This document shows, in pieces, positions 1-11,053 of a stretch of 64,000 nt of DNA. This DNA comes from Artemisia argyi. Taxonomy: Eukaryota; Streptophyta; Magnoliopsida; Asterales; Asteraceae. The translations under genes were made by a program, and so were the position numbers. Each line of letters starts with the position of its first letter. Position 1 is the stretch's first letter. The DNA lies in NCBI GenBank assembly GCA_030686995.1, contig CM060687.1, positions 172,651,090-172,715,089 of the forward strand, in the 5' to 3' direction. Under the pieces are notes generated by a model. The model saw only the letters and a program-made list of their open reading frames with translations, searched no databases and had not been told where the DNA came from.

Positions 1-1197
1 AAATTCCAAGTGTTTCTTATAGGTAGATGGCATGTAACATAAATTATGAAGGGTATTAATTTTTGATATGTCAATCAAAATTATGTACAAAGATGCATGC
101 ACTCATCTTTATAACATAAGTTTTCATAAAAACTTTTTATATCCAATTCGTGAAATTAATACACAAAGTTTTACTTGAGGTTTATGCCAAAACCCTAAGA
201 TGACTTTCTACAACATATGATTTCAAAAGTAATTCGTTTAAGACATATTCAAGTTTGTGATAACCAAGGCAGACTCTAAGGCTCTTTTCTAAGCCTTCAA
301 ATCACGGTTATGAATATCATCTTAAAAGACTTAATTTAAAAAACATATTTGCACAAAACATCATTCAAGCAAAAGTTTATGGATTCAATCTCAAAATAGT
401 AATAAAGTTTGAATTTTGCTAGTCTCGACTGGGAGCTGATTACCGTGCGAATCGGACCACGATTGTCAATAAGACCTTGCAAGATTCTTACTTTATCACT
501 TTAGAGTTTCACAATTATTAGTCCATATTATTTTCTTTTATGAAAATCACCCTTTTTATTGCTTACATCAAGTCAAACAATTAAGAAAACAATAAAACAA
601 GTAATTTAAAGAAAATAAACAACTAATAATAAAACGTGAAACAATTAGCCACATGCAAACCATATTAAAAGATCCTTATAAAATCAATTCTAGGTATAAT
701 TATGCATGTAATCACCTAAGGCCTTCCCTTCTTAATGGAAGTGAAGCCACATACATTGACGAATCAATTGCGTAGGCCAAAGATAATATACACACCACAT
801 AGCATATAAATTGATTTTAATATATACGGAGTCTTCCCCAATTTTAGATCTATATAAAACATGTGACATAAATAAACAAACAAGATCCATGACTAACATG
901 CATGTTTCGTCACGGATTAACCTAACAATTAGCACATAGGTCACAAGTACGTTCACAAAAACCGGTTTAGACCTAGGGTTTCTATATGATTACAATATAA
1001 TCAAGAAAACCACAAACCCTAATTAGGGTTTTATAGTGGAAATCGACCCCCCCTAAAATTAGGGTTAGGGTTACAAAATTTTTTAAAAAAAATTTAAAGA
1101 ATACCCTAGAAAAACATGTATCTAAAACAATTAAAGATCCGATTTTTTATTACGTTTTAGTAATCAATTACATGTTATCCATGGCTCGTGATGCCAC
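1..1197 (-). mobile_element. Internal leader of a second, tandem Copia-1 copy (runs off left edge)
   Basis: This stretch matches 7232-8429, the leader between the 5' LTR and gag of Copia-1, almost base for base with only scattered substitutions and 1-bp indels. It lies on the outer side of the LTR at 1198-1935, where host flank would be expected. It is therefore the start of another internal region that shares that LTR, giving LTR-internal-LTR-internal. Its primer-binding site abuts the LTR at about 1180-1197. No gene is seen; the short open frames are the same leader frames found in the right-hand copy. Confidence 0.85.
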
Positions 1198-1935
1198 TGT
1201 TAGAGTTTGACAATCAAAGTACACATATTGCGGAAGCTAGGATCAAGTAATAACACGTATAAAGATTAACTAAAACATAAATAGAAAACATACCCGATGC
1301 ACTTCAAATAAACCTTGATTCTTGTACAATTAGATCAATGATAAACCCCTTACCGTTTTGTTTATCGATCTCTTGATAATTACTAAAGTAAGTAATTACC
1401 TCGTTCTTGTACACACAAACTACCAACGAATAAAGGTTTGATGCAAGTAAACAAAACACTTAATATTTTTGTTATGGAAAAATCGATCCAACCCTATGGG
1501 GGGGGAGAACCGATCGGCCACAAGAAAACAAGGAGAAGAGAAAAGGTTTTAGGGTTGTGTGTGTGCACAAAAGATGTGAAACCCTAATCCTTGGCCTTGT
1601 ATATATACTAGGTGATTCCTTGGAGCTCAAGTCAAGCATGGGTCGACCCATATGGTTGGGTTCGACCGGCCATAGTAACCCAAAGAGGTTCTAGAACTTT
1701 CTTGACTCCCAAGTTACACTCTAGTCCTCGTTCTCTTGTCCCTTAATAATAATTAATACTTACGTTTAATATTAATGATTATTTAGTCCCTTAAGTGTTT
1801 ATAAATATATATATACGATACATTTAACATATATATATTTATTTACATTATTCTTGTTTGTAAAGTGTGCAATCCCGAGGTCTCGGTTTCGATACTAGAC
1901 ATTTACTAATTAATATTTATACGTAACTTTTAACA
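1198..1935 (-). repeat. LTR shared by Copia-1 (as 3' LTR) and its tandem neighbour
   Basis: 738 bp, bounded by TGTTA/TAACA inverted ends, and nearly identical to 8430-9178. It has a run of 8 G where the right copy has 19, which accounts for the 11-bp length difference. Read on the minus strand it acts as the 3' LTR of the element to its right and the 5' LTR of the truncated element to its left. Confidence 0.9.
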
Positions 1936-1950
1936 GCTCCCACTCGTATA
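1936..1950 (-). other. Polypurine tract of Copia-1
   Basis: On the minus strand, GAGTGGGAGC directly abuts the first base of the 3' LTR (TGTTAAAAG). This is the expected plus-strand primer site for reverse transcription. Confidence 0.75.
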
Positions 1951-2734
1951 TCTATTAATAGTAAAATGACACTGGTTAGCGTCTTGCAACACTCCAATGC
2001 CCCTAGTTCGACCTGAGCTAGGTTTCCTAGAAAACCTTTAATGATTCATCATTATTATTATCCTTTCACCTCTAATACTACATTAATAAAGATGTGAGGT
2101 TCTTTATTAAATTTTGTTTCTCGTCTCTTTATGATTGAACAAAATTACCAAAACATCTGAACGTATTCCAGATAGACTTTGGGCGTGGCCACGCAAACAT
2201 TTTGTCAACCCTACGAGGGGCCCAGCAGTATTAAACTTCTAAACAAATCAGAAGGAGCGAATTCTCTCTTGACTACAAGAATAACCCATGAACTTTGCAA
2301 CATTCTGAAAACAACCCTTATGACTTCCAATTACGGTAAGCGGTAGATTGCTCCACAAAATGCACTACATCCATGACACTTATCTGGTATCTCAAGTCTG
2401 AGGATAACTATTAAATATGATTCTCACAATAAATTTAAATCATATTGTTGGGATAAGTCCAATACTCAATTCATTGAATATCATGTGAAATTGGTATGAC
2501 TGCGCATCAATATACTTTCAAGTATATCCTAAACCAATACTCAAAATTGTCTTACTTTAATGATATTCCAATATCATTAATCGACAACGGACAATTTAGA
2601 ATAATAAATTATTCATGGATCTTAAACATGCAAATATAGGATATATTATTAATAAGACAATGAATAAATAAACATAACCAATATTTTATTTCAGTAAATA
2701 TTAATAATTGTACATTACATCCTTTATCCAAATA
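1951..2734 (-). other. Copia-1 3' untranslated internal region
   Basis: Sequence between the gag-pol stop and the polypurine tract. No ORF or RNA gene is recognisable. It is AT-rich and looks like ordinary 3' internal sequence of the element. Confidence 0.6.
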
Positions 2735-5700
2735 CTAATCACAAATGGGCATGAAACTATCAGCTAATTTAAGTCCTATTCCTTCAGCATGCTTGTAAAG
2801 CTTGGTGCCAGGTAAAGGCTTTGTAAATTGATCAGCTAAGTTTTCATCTGTGTGAACTTTGAGCATTTCGATTTCACCTATCTCAACTTGTTCTCTGACA
2901 TAGTGGTGCTTAATCGGGAAATGTCTGGTGCCTCTCATGATTCCAGGTTCATTGGCAAATGTAATTGCAGCAGAGTTGTCACAATACATTTTTATATGTC
3001 GCTGAATCGAAGGCATAACCCCAAGCCCTGAAACAAACTTCCTAATCCAAACAGCTTCCATTGCAGCTTCTGAAGCAGCTATATACTCACTTTCTGTAGC
3101 AGACATCGCCAGTACACTCTGCTTTTTGCTCCTCCAATCAACAGCTCCTCCATTAATGACAAAGACATAACCCGTCTGAGACTTCGTATCATCTTTATCT
3201 CCTTTCCAAGAAGCATCGCAGTAACCTGTTACATCAAGCTCTGCAGATGGAGTACCCCCATATACTAAGAACATCTCTTTAGTAGCCCTAAGGTACTTAA
3301 GAATATTCTTAACAGCAGTCCAGTGTTTTTCACCTGGGTTCTGCTGATATCGACTGGTTAAATTCTGAGCAAACGCCACATCAGGCCTTGTGCTTTTTAC
3401 CGCATACATTATAGATCCCACAGCCGAAGCATAAGGGACTCTCTTCATGCGTTGCACCTCTTCGGGTGTTGAAGCACAAACTTTATTGCTCAAGCCATGT
3501 TGCTCTTGCATCGGCAAATATCCTTTCTTGGAATTTTGCATACTGAATCTCTTCAATATTTTATCAATGTAAGCACTTTGGCTTAATCCAATTAATGGCT
3601 GAGATCTATCTCTATATATCTTGATTCCCAGAATAAATGCAGCTTCCCCTAGATCTTTCATAGAAAAACAACTTCCAAGATATTCCTTAACCTTTTGTAA
3701 ACTTGGAATGTCATTCCCCATGATCAATATGTCATCGACATATAATATAAGGAAAATTACATTACTCCCACTAGCTTTGTGATATACACATGGCTCATCA
3801 AGATTTTGAGTGAATCCATACTTCTTAATTTCACTATCAAATCTTTTATTCCATTGTCGTGATGCTTGCTTTAATCCATAAATGGATCTCTTAAGCTTGC
3901 ATACACGATCTGGGAATTCTGGATTCACAAACCCCTCAGGCTGCGCCATATAGATGTCTTCATCTAGGCGACCATTTAAGAAGGCGGTTTTGACATCCAT
4001 TTGCCAAATCTCATAGTCATAGTAAGCGGCTATGGCTATAAGAATCCTAATTGCCCTTATGTCAGCTACAGGAGAAAAGGTCTCCTCATAGTCAACACCT
4101 AAAGTTTGAGTATAGCCTTTAGCTACCATACGGGCCTTATAGGTGTGTACAATGCCATCCATATCAGTCTTCTTCTTGTAGAGCCATTTACTCCCAACTA
4201 GCTTGGCACCCGGAGGTAGGTCTACTTCTTCCCAGACTTCATTATCTTTCATGGATTGCATTTCCCCATTCATAGCTCCCTGCCATTTTTCCTTTTCTGG
4301 ACTATTCATGGCAGCTTTATAACTTGTAGGTTCATCAAGATCCCCTATCAAGTTGTCATCACACTCCATGTTTAAACATAGACGTGTAGGAGCCTTCACA
4401 GATCTTGAAGAACTGCGAACAGGAATCACTTCAACTTCTGGTGGAGGACCTAAACTTTCAGGTTCTTCAGGAAGTTGGCTAGTCTTTTCAGAAGGTGTTA
4501 CATCTTCATGATCGTCTTCCAGATCATATACTCTCCCACTGAATTCTTGAGATATGAGCTCCTTTTCTAAGAAGTCTCCATACCTTGCAACAAAAACCTT
4601 GTTTTCAGCTGGGTAATAAAAGTAGTAACCCATAGTTTCCTTAGGGTAACCTACGAAGATGCACTTTACAGATCTTTGTTGGAGTTTGTCTGCTGAGTCA
4701 CGTTTAACATACGCCTCACAACCCCAGACCTTTAGATAAGACAAGTTAGGAGCTTTCCTAGTCCATACTTCATATGGAGTCTTATCAACCTTCTTTGTTG
4801 GAACCATATTTAAAATGCAAACTGCAGATTCCAAGGCATAATCCCAAAACGAGTAAGGAAGAGTTGTTAGATTAAACATAGATCGTATCATATCTTGCAA
4901 TGTACGATTCCTTCTTTCAGATACACCATTTTGTTGTGGAGTATATGGAGAAGTAAGGTGCTGGACAATTCCCTCCTTTGCTAAGTAATCTATAAACTCT
5001 TGACTCAGGTATTCACCACCTCTATTGGATCGAAGAGCTTTAATCTTCTTTCCTAGTTGCAACTCTACTTCTACTTTAAACACTTTGAATGTCTCAAACA
5101 CCTCATGTTTATGTTTAAGTAAATAGACATAACCATAACGGCTGTAGTCATCCGTAAATGTTAAGAAGTAGCTAGCACCTCTCCTTGACACATGTCTAAG
5201 TGGTCCACACACATCTGTGTGAATAAGACCAAGTAGATCATTCGCCCTTTCAATCCTATTTTTAAAGGGTTTCTTAGTCATCTTCCCAGCAATGCAAGAT
5301 TCGCATTTATCAAATGATTCATCATTGATCTTTTCTAAAAGCCCATCATGTTGCAGCTTTTTCATGCGATCTTTGCCAATGTGAGCAAGTCGACAATGCC
5401 AAAGATAAGATGAATCCAGACCTTTCTTGATTCTCTTATTGTTGATGCTATACATTGAATTATTTTTAACAAAAGCTTTATCATTATCATTCATATCAAT
5501 TTCAAAGACACCATTCACAGCAATAGCATTAAAATAAAAAACACCATTTAAAGAAACCGAAATTCCATTGCTAGAAATAGTATGCTCAAAACCAAGGTTC
5601 AACAAACATGAAAATGAAATTACACCTCTAACAATTGACGGTGCATAATGACAATTATTTAAAGATAGTACTAAGCCCGAAGGCAACACTAAATCATAAA

Positions 5701-6826
5701 CTCCTATAGCTTCAACTCCTGCATGCGCTCCGTTACCAACGTGCAAGAATTGTTGTCCATAGGCCAGCTTTCTCTCAACTCTAAACCCCTGCATGGTATT
5801 GCAAATATGAATGCCACATCCCGTATCATATACCCATGAATTCAATTTAGGAGTAAGAGTGAATAATTCAATCATAAAGAACGCACCTGATGAACTGGGG
5901 TTACCAGCTTCATTCCCCTGCTTCTTGAGTCGCAAGTCATGAATATAGAGAGGACAATTGCGCTTCCAATGGCCCTTTTCATGACAATGGTGACATGCCT
6001 GATCCTTCTTGTTTGGTGGATTCACCTTTTTCTGCTTAGGCTGATGTTGCTTCATCTTGGGTTTAGGTTGATAGGCCATGACCTGCTTGCCTTTGTTAAC
6101 CTTCCCTTTGCCTTTGTTCACATGCGATTTCTTCTGGATTCTCCCACCATGAATTGCCAACACTTGCGGGGTAGGATTCTTGACCTTGGCTGGTAGACTT
6201 TTCTCATACTCAATAAGCAATGCGAGTAATTCAGATACTGTCTTCCCCGAGCAGTGCATATTGAAGTTCTGCACAAAACCAGCAAAGTCCTTGTTAAGGG
6301 ACCTGTTGATCAAGTGCACTTGCACATTGTCAGGGTAACCAAATCCAATTCTGTGAAGCTGATCAAAAGATTCCTTCATCTCAGTCACATAATCTTCAAC
6401 TGGTTTACCATCACCATGCTTGCAGTTATGTAGCTTGTCCAATTCATCATACAATTCAACTGCTGGTGGTTTCTCATAAGATTGCCTAAGAACATCAAGC
6501 ATATCTTTTGGGAAAAAGTACTCAAACTTCTTTTGCAATTGAGCACTCATGCTAGTGAGCATTAAACAAGCAACCTCATTAAACTTAGCATGTTCCACCC
6601 TCCATGCCGCTTTGACTGCTTCTGGTTCAGAAGCAGCAGGCTCAGCTGGGCATTCTTCGGTCAAATAGTCCATTTTACCGGTCGACCTCAAGACAATTCT
6701 AAGTGAGCGGTACCAATCATTGAAATTCTTTCCAGTCAGTTTCTCTCTCTCAAGATGACTCTTGAAAGCAGAAATCACAGATGGGGTATCGGGTTGAGCC
6801 ATATCTACAGATAAAAGTTCAAACAT
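2735..6826 (-). CDS. Copia-1 gag-pol polyprotein (1363 codons, uninterrupted)
   Basis: One frame encodes Gag, protease, integrase, reverse transcriptase and RNase H in copia order. Approximate residues: capsid-type Gag 17-250; zinc knuckle CHHCHEKGHWKRNC 278-292; aspartic protease with VYDTGC near 332; GAG-pre-integrase with CESC near 490; integrase core with first Asp in HTDVCGP near 537 and Glu in NGVSER near 632; RT with YVDD near 1030; RNase H with YCDASW near 1202 and a later TESEY and CDNSAA. The start may be the second Met (MAQPD, codon at 6800-6802). The position of the second catalytic integrase Asp reads Asn (RSNRGGEY, codon 5024-5026), so integration activity is predicted to be lost although the frame is complete. 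The copia sub-lineage is not assigned. Confidence 0.93.
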   Translation of the reverse strand: MFELLSVDMAQPDTPSVISAFKSHLEREKLTGKNFNDWYRSLRIVLRSTGKMDYLTEECPAEPAASEPEAVKAAWRVEHAKFNEVACLMLTSMSAQLQKKFEYFFPKDMLDVLRQSYEKPPAVELYDELDKLHNCKHGDGKPVEDYVTEMKESFDQLHRIGFGYPDNVQVHLINRSLNKDFAGFVQNFNMHCSGKTVSELLALLIEYEKSLPAKVKNPTPQVLAIHGGRIQKKSHVNKGKGKVNKGKQVMAYQPKPKMKQHQPKQKKVNPPNKKDQACHHCHEKGHWKRNCPLYIHDLRLKKQGNEAGNPSSSGAFFMIELFTLTPKLNSWVYDTGCGIHICNTMQGFRVERKLAYGQQFLHVGNGAHAGVEAIGVYDLVLPSGLVLSLNNCHYAPSIVRGVISFSCLLNLGFEHTISSNGISVSLNGVFYFNAIAVNGVFEIDMNDNDKAFVKNNSMYSINNKRIKKGLDSSYLWHCRLAHIGKDRMKKLQHDGLLEKINDESFDKCESCIAGKMTKKPFKNRIERANDLLGLIHTDVCGPLRHVSRRGASYFLTFTDDYSRYGYVYLLKHKHEVFETFKVFKVEVELQLGKKIKALRSNRGGEYLSQEFIDYLAKEGIVQHLTSPYTPQQNGVSERRNRTLQDMIRSMFNLTTLPYSFWDYALESAVCILNMVPTKKVDKTPYEVWTRKAPNLSYLKVWGCEAYVKRDSADKLQQRSVKCIFVGYPKETMGYYFYYPAENKVFVARYGDFLEKELISQEFSGRVYDLEDDHEDVTPSEKTSQLPEEPESLGPPPEVEVIPVRSSSRSVKAPTRLCLNMECDDNLIGDLDEPTSYKAAMNSPEKEKWQGAMNGEMQSMKDNEVWEEVDLPPGAKLVGSKWLYKKKTDMDGIVHTYKARMVAKGYTQTLGVDYEETFSPVADIRAIRILIAIAAYYDYEIWQMDVKTAFLNGRLDEDIYMAQPEGFVNPEFPDRVCKLKRSIYGLKQASRQWNKRFDSEIKKYGFTQNLDEPCVYHKASGSNVIFLILYVDDILIMGNDIPSLQKVKEYLGSCFSMKDLGEAAFILGIKIYRDRSQPLIGLSQSAYIDKILKRFSMQNSKKGYLPMQEQHGLSNKVCASTPEEVQRMKRVPYASAVGSIMYAVKSTRPDVAFAQNLTSRYQQNPGEKHWTAVKNILKYLRATKEMFLVYGGTPSAELDVTGYCDASWKGDKDDTKSQTGYVFVINGGAVDWRSKKQSVLAMSATESEYIAASEAAMEAVWIRKFVSGLGVMPSIQRHIKMYCDNSAAITFANEPGIMRGTRHFPIKHHYVREQVEIGEIEMLKVHTDENLADQFTKPLPGTKLYKHAEGIGLKLADSFMPICD

Positions 6827-8411
6827 TAGTATTTTCGATAATAAATATCTTCAAGAAAATAAAATACCCATTAGTTATATTCGTATAACCACCAAAATTT
6901 TCTTTAAAACCTAGGATCTAACTTTACATAGTTCCACCACATCAGTTGATCTGCTAGTGGTGAAAGTACAAAAGATAGTAATCTGTCGAACAATAATTGG
7001 CAAACAAGATTTCCAATTCCTAGATCATTATGGGAATTACATCAAATTGATTCATCAATTTGCCTTGTAAGCATGTTTCATCCCATCTCATGCCTTAAGT
7101 TCTAGGTCTCACGCACAACTTAATTAAGTCGTCTACCTTAGAAACTGTAAAATTACAATTATGGTCTCACGCGTTAAAAGAATTTTACCTTGTTATAGTA
7201 ATTTAGCCTAGGTCTCGCGTTTACTAAATTAAAATTCCAAGTGTTTCTTATAGGTAGATGGCATGTAACTTAAATTATGAAGGGTATTAATTTTTGATAT
7301 GTCAATCAAAATTATGTACAAAGATGCATGCACTCATCTTTATAACATAAGTTTTCATAAAAACTTTTTATATCCAATTCGTGAAATTAATACACAAAGT
7401 TTTACTTGAGGTTTATGCCAAAACCCTAAGATGACTTTCTACAACATATGATTTCAAAAGTAATTCGTTTAAGACATATTCAAGATTGTGATAACCAAGG
7501 CAGACTCTAAGGCTCTTTTCTAAGCCTTCAAATCACGGTTATGAATATCATCTTAAAAGACTTAATTTTAAAAACATATTTGCACAAAACATCATTCAAG
7601 CAAAAGTTTATGGATTCAATCTCAAAATAGTAATAAAGTTTGAATTTTGCTAGTCTTGACTGGGAGCTGATTACCGTGCGAATCGGACCACGATTGTCAA
7701 TAAGACCTTGCAAGATTCTTACTTTATCACTTTAGAGTTTCACAATTATTAGTCCATATTATTTTCTTTTATGAAAATCACCCTTTTTATTGCTTACATC
7801 AAGTCAAACAATTAAGAAAACAATAAAACAAGTAATTTAAAGAAAATAAACAACTAATAATAAAACGTGAAACAATTAGCCACATGCAAACCATATTAAA
7901 AGATCCTTATAAAATCAATTCTAGGTATAATTATGCATGTAATCACCTAAGGCCTTCCCTTCTTAATGGAAGTGAAGCCACATACATTGACGAATCAATT
8001 GCGTAGGCCAAAGATAATATACACACCACATAGCATATAAATTGATTTTAATATATATGGAGTCTTCCCCAATTTTAGATCTATATAAAACATGTGACAT
8101 AAATAAACAAACAAGATCCATGACTAACATGCATGTTTCGTCACGGATTAACCTAACAATTAGCACATAGGTCACAAGTACGTTCACAAAAACCGGTTTA
8201 GACCTAGGGTTTCTATATGATTACAATATAATCAAGAAAACCACAAACCCTAATTAGGGTTTTATAGTGGAAATCGACCCCCCTTAAAATTAGGGTTAGG
8301 GTTACAAAATTTTTAAAAAAAAAATTTAAAGAAAACCCTAGAAAAACATGTATCTAAAACAATTAAAGATCCGATTTTTTATTATGTTTTAGTAATCAAT
8401 TACATGTTATC
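6827..8411 (-). other. Copia-1 5' leader
   Basis: About 1.6 kb between the PBS and gag. Only short ORFs are present, and these recur in the tandem copy at 1-1197. No functional RNA is recognised. Confidence 0.6.
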
Positions 8412-8429
8412 CATGGCTCGTGATGCCAC
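8412..8429 (-). other. Copia-1 primer-binding site (initiator-Met-tRNA type, imperfect)
   Basis: The minus strand immediately after the 5' LTR reads GTGGCATCACGAGCCATGG. Compared with the usual plant site TGGTATCAGAGCCATGG it has one substitution and one extra base. Confidence 0.65.
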
Positions 8430-9178
8430 TGTTAGAGTTTGACAATCAAAGTACACATATTGCGGAAGCTAGGATCAAGTAATAACACGTATAAAGATTA
8501 ACTAAAACATAAATAGAAAACATACCCGATGCACTTCAAATAAACCTTGATTCTTGTACAATTAGATCAATGATAAACCCCTTACCGTTTTGTTTATCGA
8601 TCTCTTGATAATTACTAAAGTAAGTAATTACCTCGTTCTTGTACATACAAACTACCAACGAATAAAGGTTTGATGCAAGTAAACAAAACACTTAATATTT
8701 TTGTTATGGAAAAATCGATCCAACCCTATGGGGGGGGGGGGGGGGGGGAGAACCGATCGGCCACAAGAAAACAAGGAGAAGAGAAAAGGTTTTAGGGTTG
8801 TGTGTGTGCACAAAAGATGTGAAACCCTAATCCTTGGCCTTGTATATATACTAGGTGATTCCTTGGAGCTCAAGTCAAGCATGGGTCGACCCATATGGTT
8901 GGGTTCGACCGGCCATAGTAACCCAAAGGGGTTCTAGAACTTTCTTGACTCCCAAGTTACACTCTAGTCCTCGTTCTCTTGTCCCTTAATAATAATTAAT
9001 ACTTACGTTTAATATTAATGATTATTTAGTCCCTTAAGTGTTTATAAATATATATATACGATACATTTAACATATATATATTTATTTACATTATTCTTGT
9101 TTGTAAAGTGTGCAATCCCGAGGTCTCGGGTTCGATACTAGACATTTACTAATTAATATTTATACGTAACTTTTAACA
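8430..9178 (-). repeat. Copia-1 5' LTR
   Basis: 749 bp with TGTTA/TAACA ends, matching 1198-1935. It contains a 19-G homopolymer at 8730-8748. The outside flank begins TAAAG. Confidence 0.9.
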
Positions 9179-9305
9179 TAAAGGGCCTCTTCCATTCTGA
9201 AATTACATTGAAAATAACAATTAGTAACATTACTTTCAATAAAAAGATTAGACAGATATTACATAGTATTGAAGTTTGAATCATTTAAATTTATTAGAAG
9301 ATAAC
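9179..9305. other. Intron remnant between the pseudogene and the Copia-1 insertion
   Basis: AT-rich sequence after the donor at 9304-9305. No exon of the pseudogene is recognisable here before the Copia-1 LTR begins on the left. Confidence 0.5.
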
Positions 9306-10467
9306 CTTATCTAGAATCAAATCCTTTAGTACTGTTTGGACTTTGGAGTTCGCTAAGGATGACCTTTTTTACTAACTGTGTGTCATCAACGACAGAAAGA
9401 ATACATGCGAGCACCTATTAAACAAGAAAAAAAGAATTTAGGCAAAACACAACATTCCAATTATTTTATAACACTTGGATCAAATATATGGCCACAACAT
9501 AGATGATACATCTTAACGCAGAGTCAGAGTTCATCCTTACCATACTGCCAAATCTATCTAAAGCTATCTTACTGACGTGATCCTTCATTCCTTTAATAAT
9601 TTTCTTTAACTCCTGCAATAATTTAACACATAAATAAACAGCTCAACTTAGATAACAAAAAAGAGATGAATATATTTTAACAAACCTGGGCACTGCCATG
9701 CTTGATGCAAATAATCCCAACCTTGGATCCATCTTTTGTATGGATCATCCGCACAAGAAGTGCACTCGATACATGTTAAATAACGTATACTGCAGAGGTC
9801 TATCCATACACTTGGTTTTAGAAACGTGACTAATGAAACAAAAGGAAATAACGAAAATCAAAAATTTAAATACCTTATCAGCAATTGTAAAGTACTCCAC
9901 AAGAACCTTGTGTATGATGGAATGATTGACTATCCCTTTTTCTAAAATTGGTTGTAAAACAGCTGACATATGTCTCACTACTGCTGATTTTTGCAAATTC
10001 AGCTTTGCAATAATATCAACCAATCTGTTAATACAAAAGACATATATGAGACACGCGGGTATGTAGAACATAGTAACAACCATAAATGTAACAAAAAAGA
10101 GGTGCATTTACCTGCGCTCTTTCACTTGACCTAAATCCTTAAACAACTGAAGCTCATTAGAATACAGTTCCATTAAAAGAGATTGCTTTGAGTGGCATTC
10201 CCAGTTGATAAGCTTGTTCAACAACTACAAAAGAAAGGGACGAGATTAAATTCAACAATAGTGTCTTCAGAACAACATATAGATAAAGCAGAACAGTGGG
10301 GTGTACGATTCAAAGATTAATAAAGAATAGTAGTTTACTGATCTTTAATGAGGAACTAAAGGAAAGGGTGTAAAGGATCAATGGATAAATGACAAAATAC
10401 AAGACCATTGTCATATAAATGTGAAGTGTCATACCAACTGAACCGACCATATGTCTTAGAAGAGAAG
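9306..10467 (-). pseudogene. APUM24/PUF6-like pseudogene, 3' half (exons split from 31864-32135)
   Basis: Minus-strand exons with matching splice phases match a Pumilio-repeat rRNA-processing protein of the plant APUM24 / yeast Puf6 type (nucleolar in known members). Exons: 10435-10467 (LLRHMVGSV, donor GTATGA); 10112-10224 (VVEQAYQLG... LLMELYS, ERR across the junction); 9874-10024 (LVDIIAKLNLQKSAVVRHM, IADK); 9686-9799 (LLVRMIHTKDGSKVG); 9541-9612 (ELKKIIKGMKDHVSKIALD); 9306-9414 (VLACILSVVDDTQLVKK, then LKDLILDK in another frame). Lesions are two 1-bp deletions in the 10112-10224 exon, an in-frame TAA in 9686-9799 and a frameshift in 9306-9414. Introns are retained, so it is not a processed copy. 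The next downstream exon is not seen before Copia-1 at 9178. Confidence 0.85.
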
Positions 10468-10675
10468 TGTTGGAAAACACGATGGCCTTTTAGGCTTATA
10501 TTTGATGAAGAGAGGAACACTTTGATCAATGTAACTTTAATACTTTTGTACAGTTTTCTAATGTTATTCCAGGATCGATTCAACAAGCAAGATTGACAAG
10601 AATGATTCATTTATATCAATATAACAGTGATTACATTGTTCTATGAGACACACGTTAAACGGTTACATATGACTC

Positions 10676-10685
10676 CTATTTATAG
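10676..10685 (-). promoter_or_regulatory. TATA-like box in the probable solo LTR
   Basis: The minus strand reads CTATAAATAG in a GC-poor setting, as expected for an LTR promoter. Confidence 0.45.
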
Positions 10686-10701
10686 AGTACGAAAGGGTGT
10701 G

Positions 10702-11053
10702 TGATACAGCCTACTTGTATCGGTAGTAGCACTATAGTGGGTGCGGATTCCTTAAGAAAAGAGAAGAGAAGCAGATATTATTTAGACAAAACTATGACTT
10801 TCATTGATAATCTATTCGGTATATAAATAGCCGAATAATAAGTTGTAACCCAAGACAAATACTTAAATATTCTGAAACACATATTCTTTGACACAAAGAC
10901 ATTCCTAATACGACTCAAAGACTTTCCTAAAACATTGAGATAAATATAGATAAATATGGCGATAAATCCTAGCCCATAACAAACGAGTCTTGCTACTTTG
11001 GTGCCTTCTTGGTCCGCTTGCCACGACCCAATTGGTCTGTTAAGGGCGTAACA
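10702..11053 (-). repeat. Reina-like 3' LTR
   Basis: 352 bp, TGATACA...GTAACA, nearly identical to 15779-16132. The integrase frame reads a few codons into it. Confidence 0.88.

Larger units (their letters stand above)
1198..9178 (-). mobile_element. Copia-1, young Ty1/copia LTR retrotransposon
   Basis: LTRs lie at 1198-1935 and 8430-9178. A PBS-like site follows the right (5') LTR, a single gag-pol frame sits between them, and a polypurine tract precedes the left (3') LTR. LTR ends are TGTTA...TAACA. The visible LTR differences are three substitutions plus a G-run length change, so the copy is young. The right flank is TAAAG. No matching target duplication is visible at the left because the element continues there as a tandem copy. 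The right end lies next to, and probably within, the downstream part of the APUM24-like pseudogene. Confidence 0.92.

Noticed and set aside
8652..8937. Overlapping ORFs over the G-run in the Copia-1 LTR
   Set aside because: They read poly-Gly or poly-Pro through a homopolymer; an artefact.
9306..10467. Functional APUM24-type gene
   Set aside because: Two 1-bp deletions, an in-frame TAA, further frameshifts and a 21-kb exon insertion rule out a working gene.
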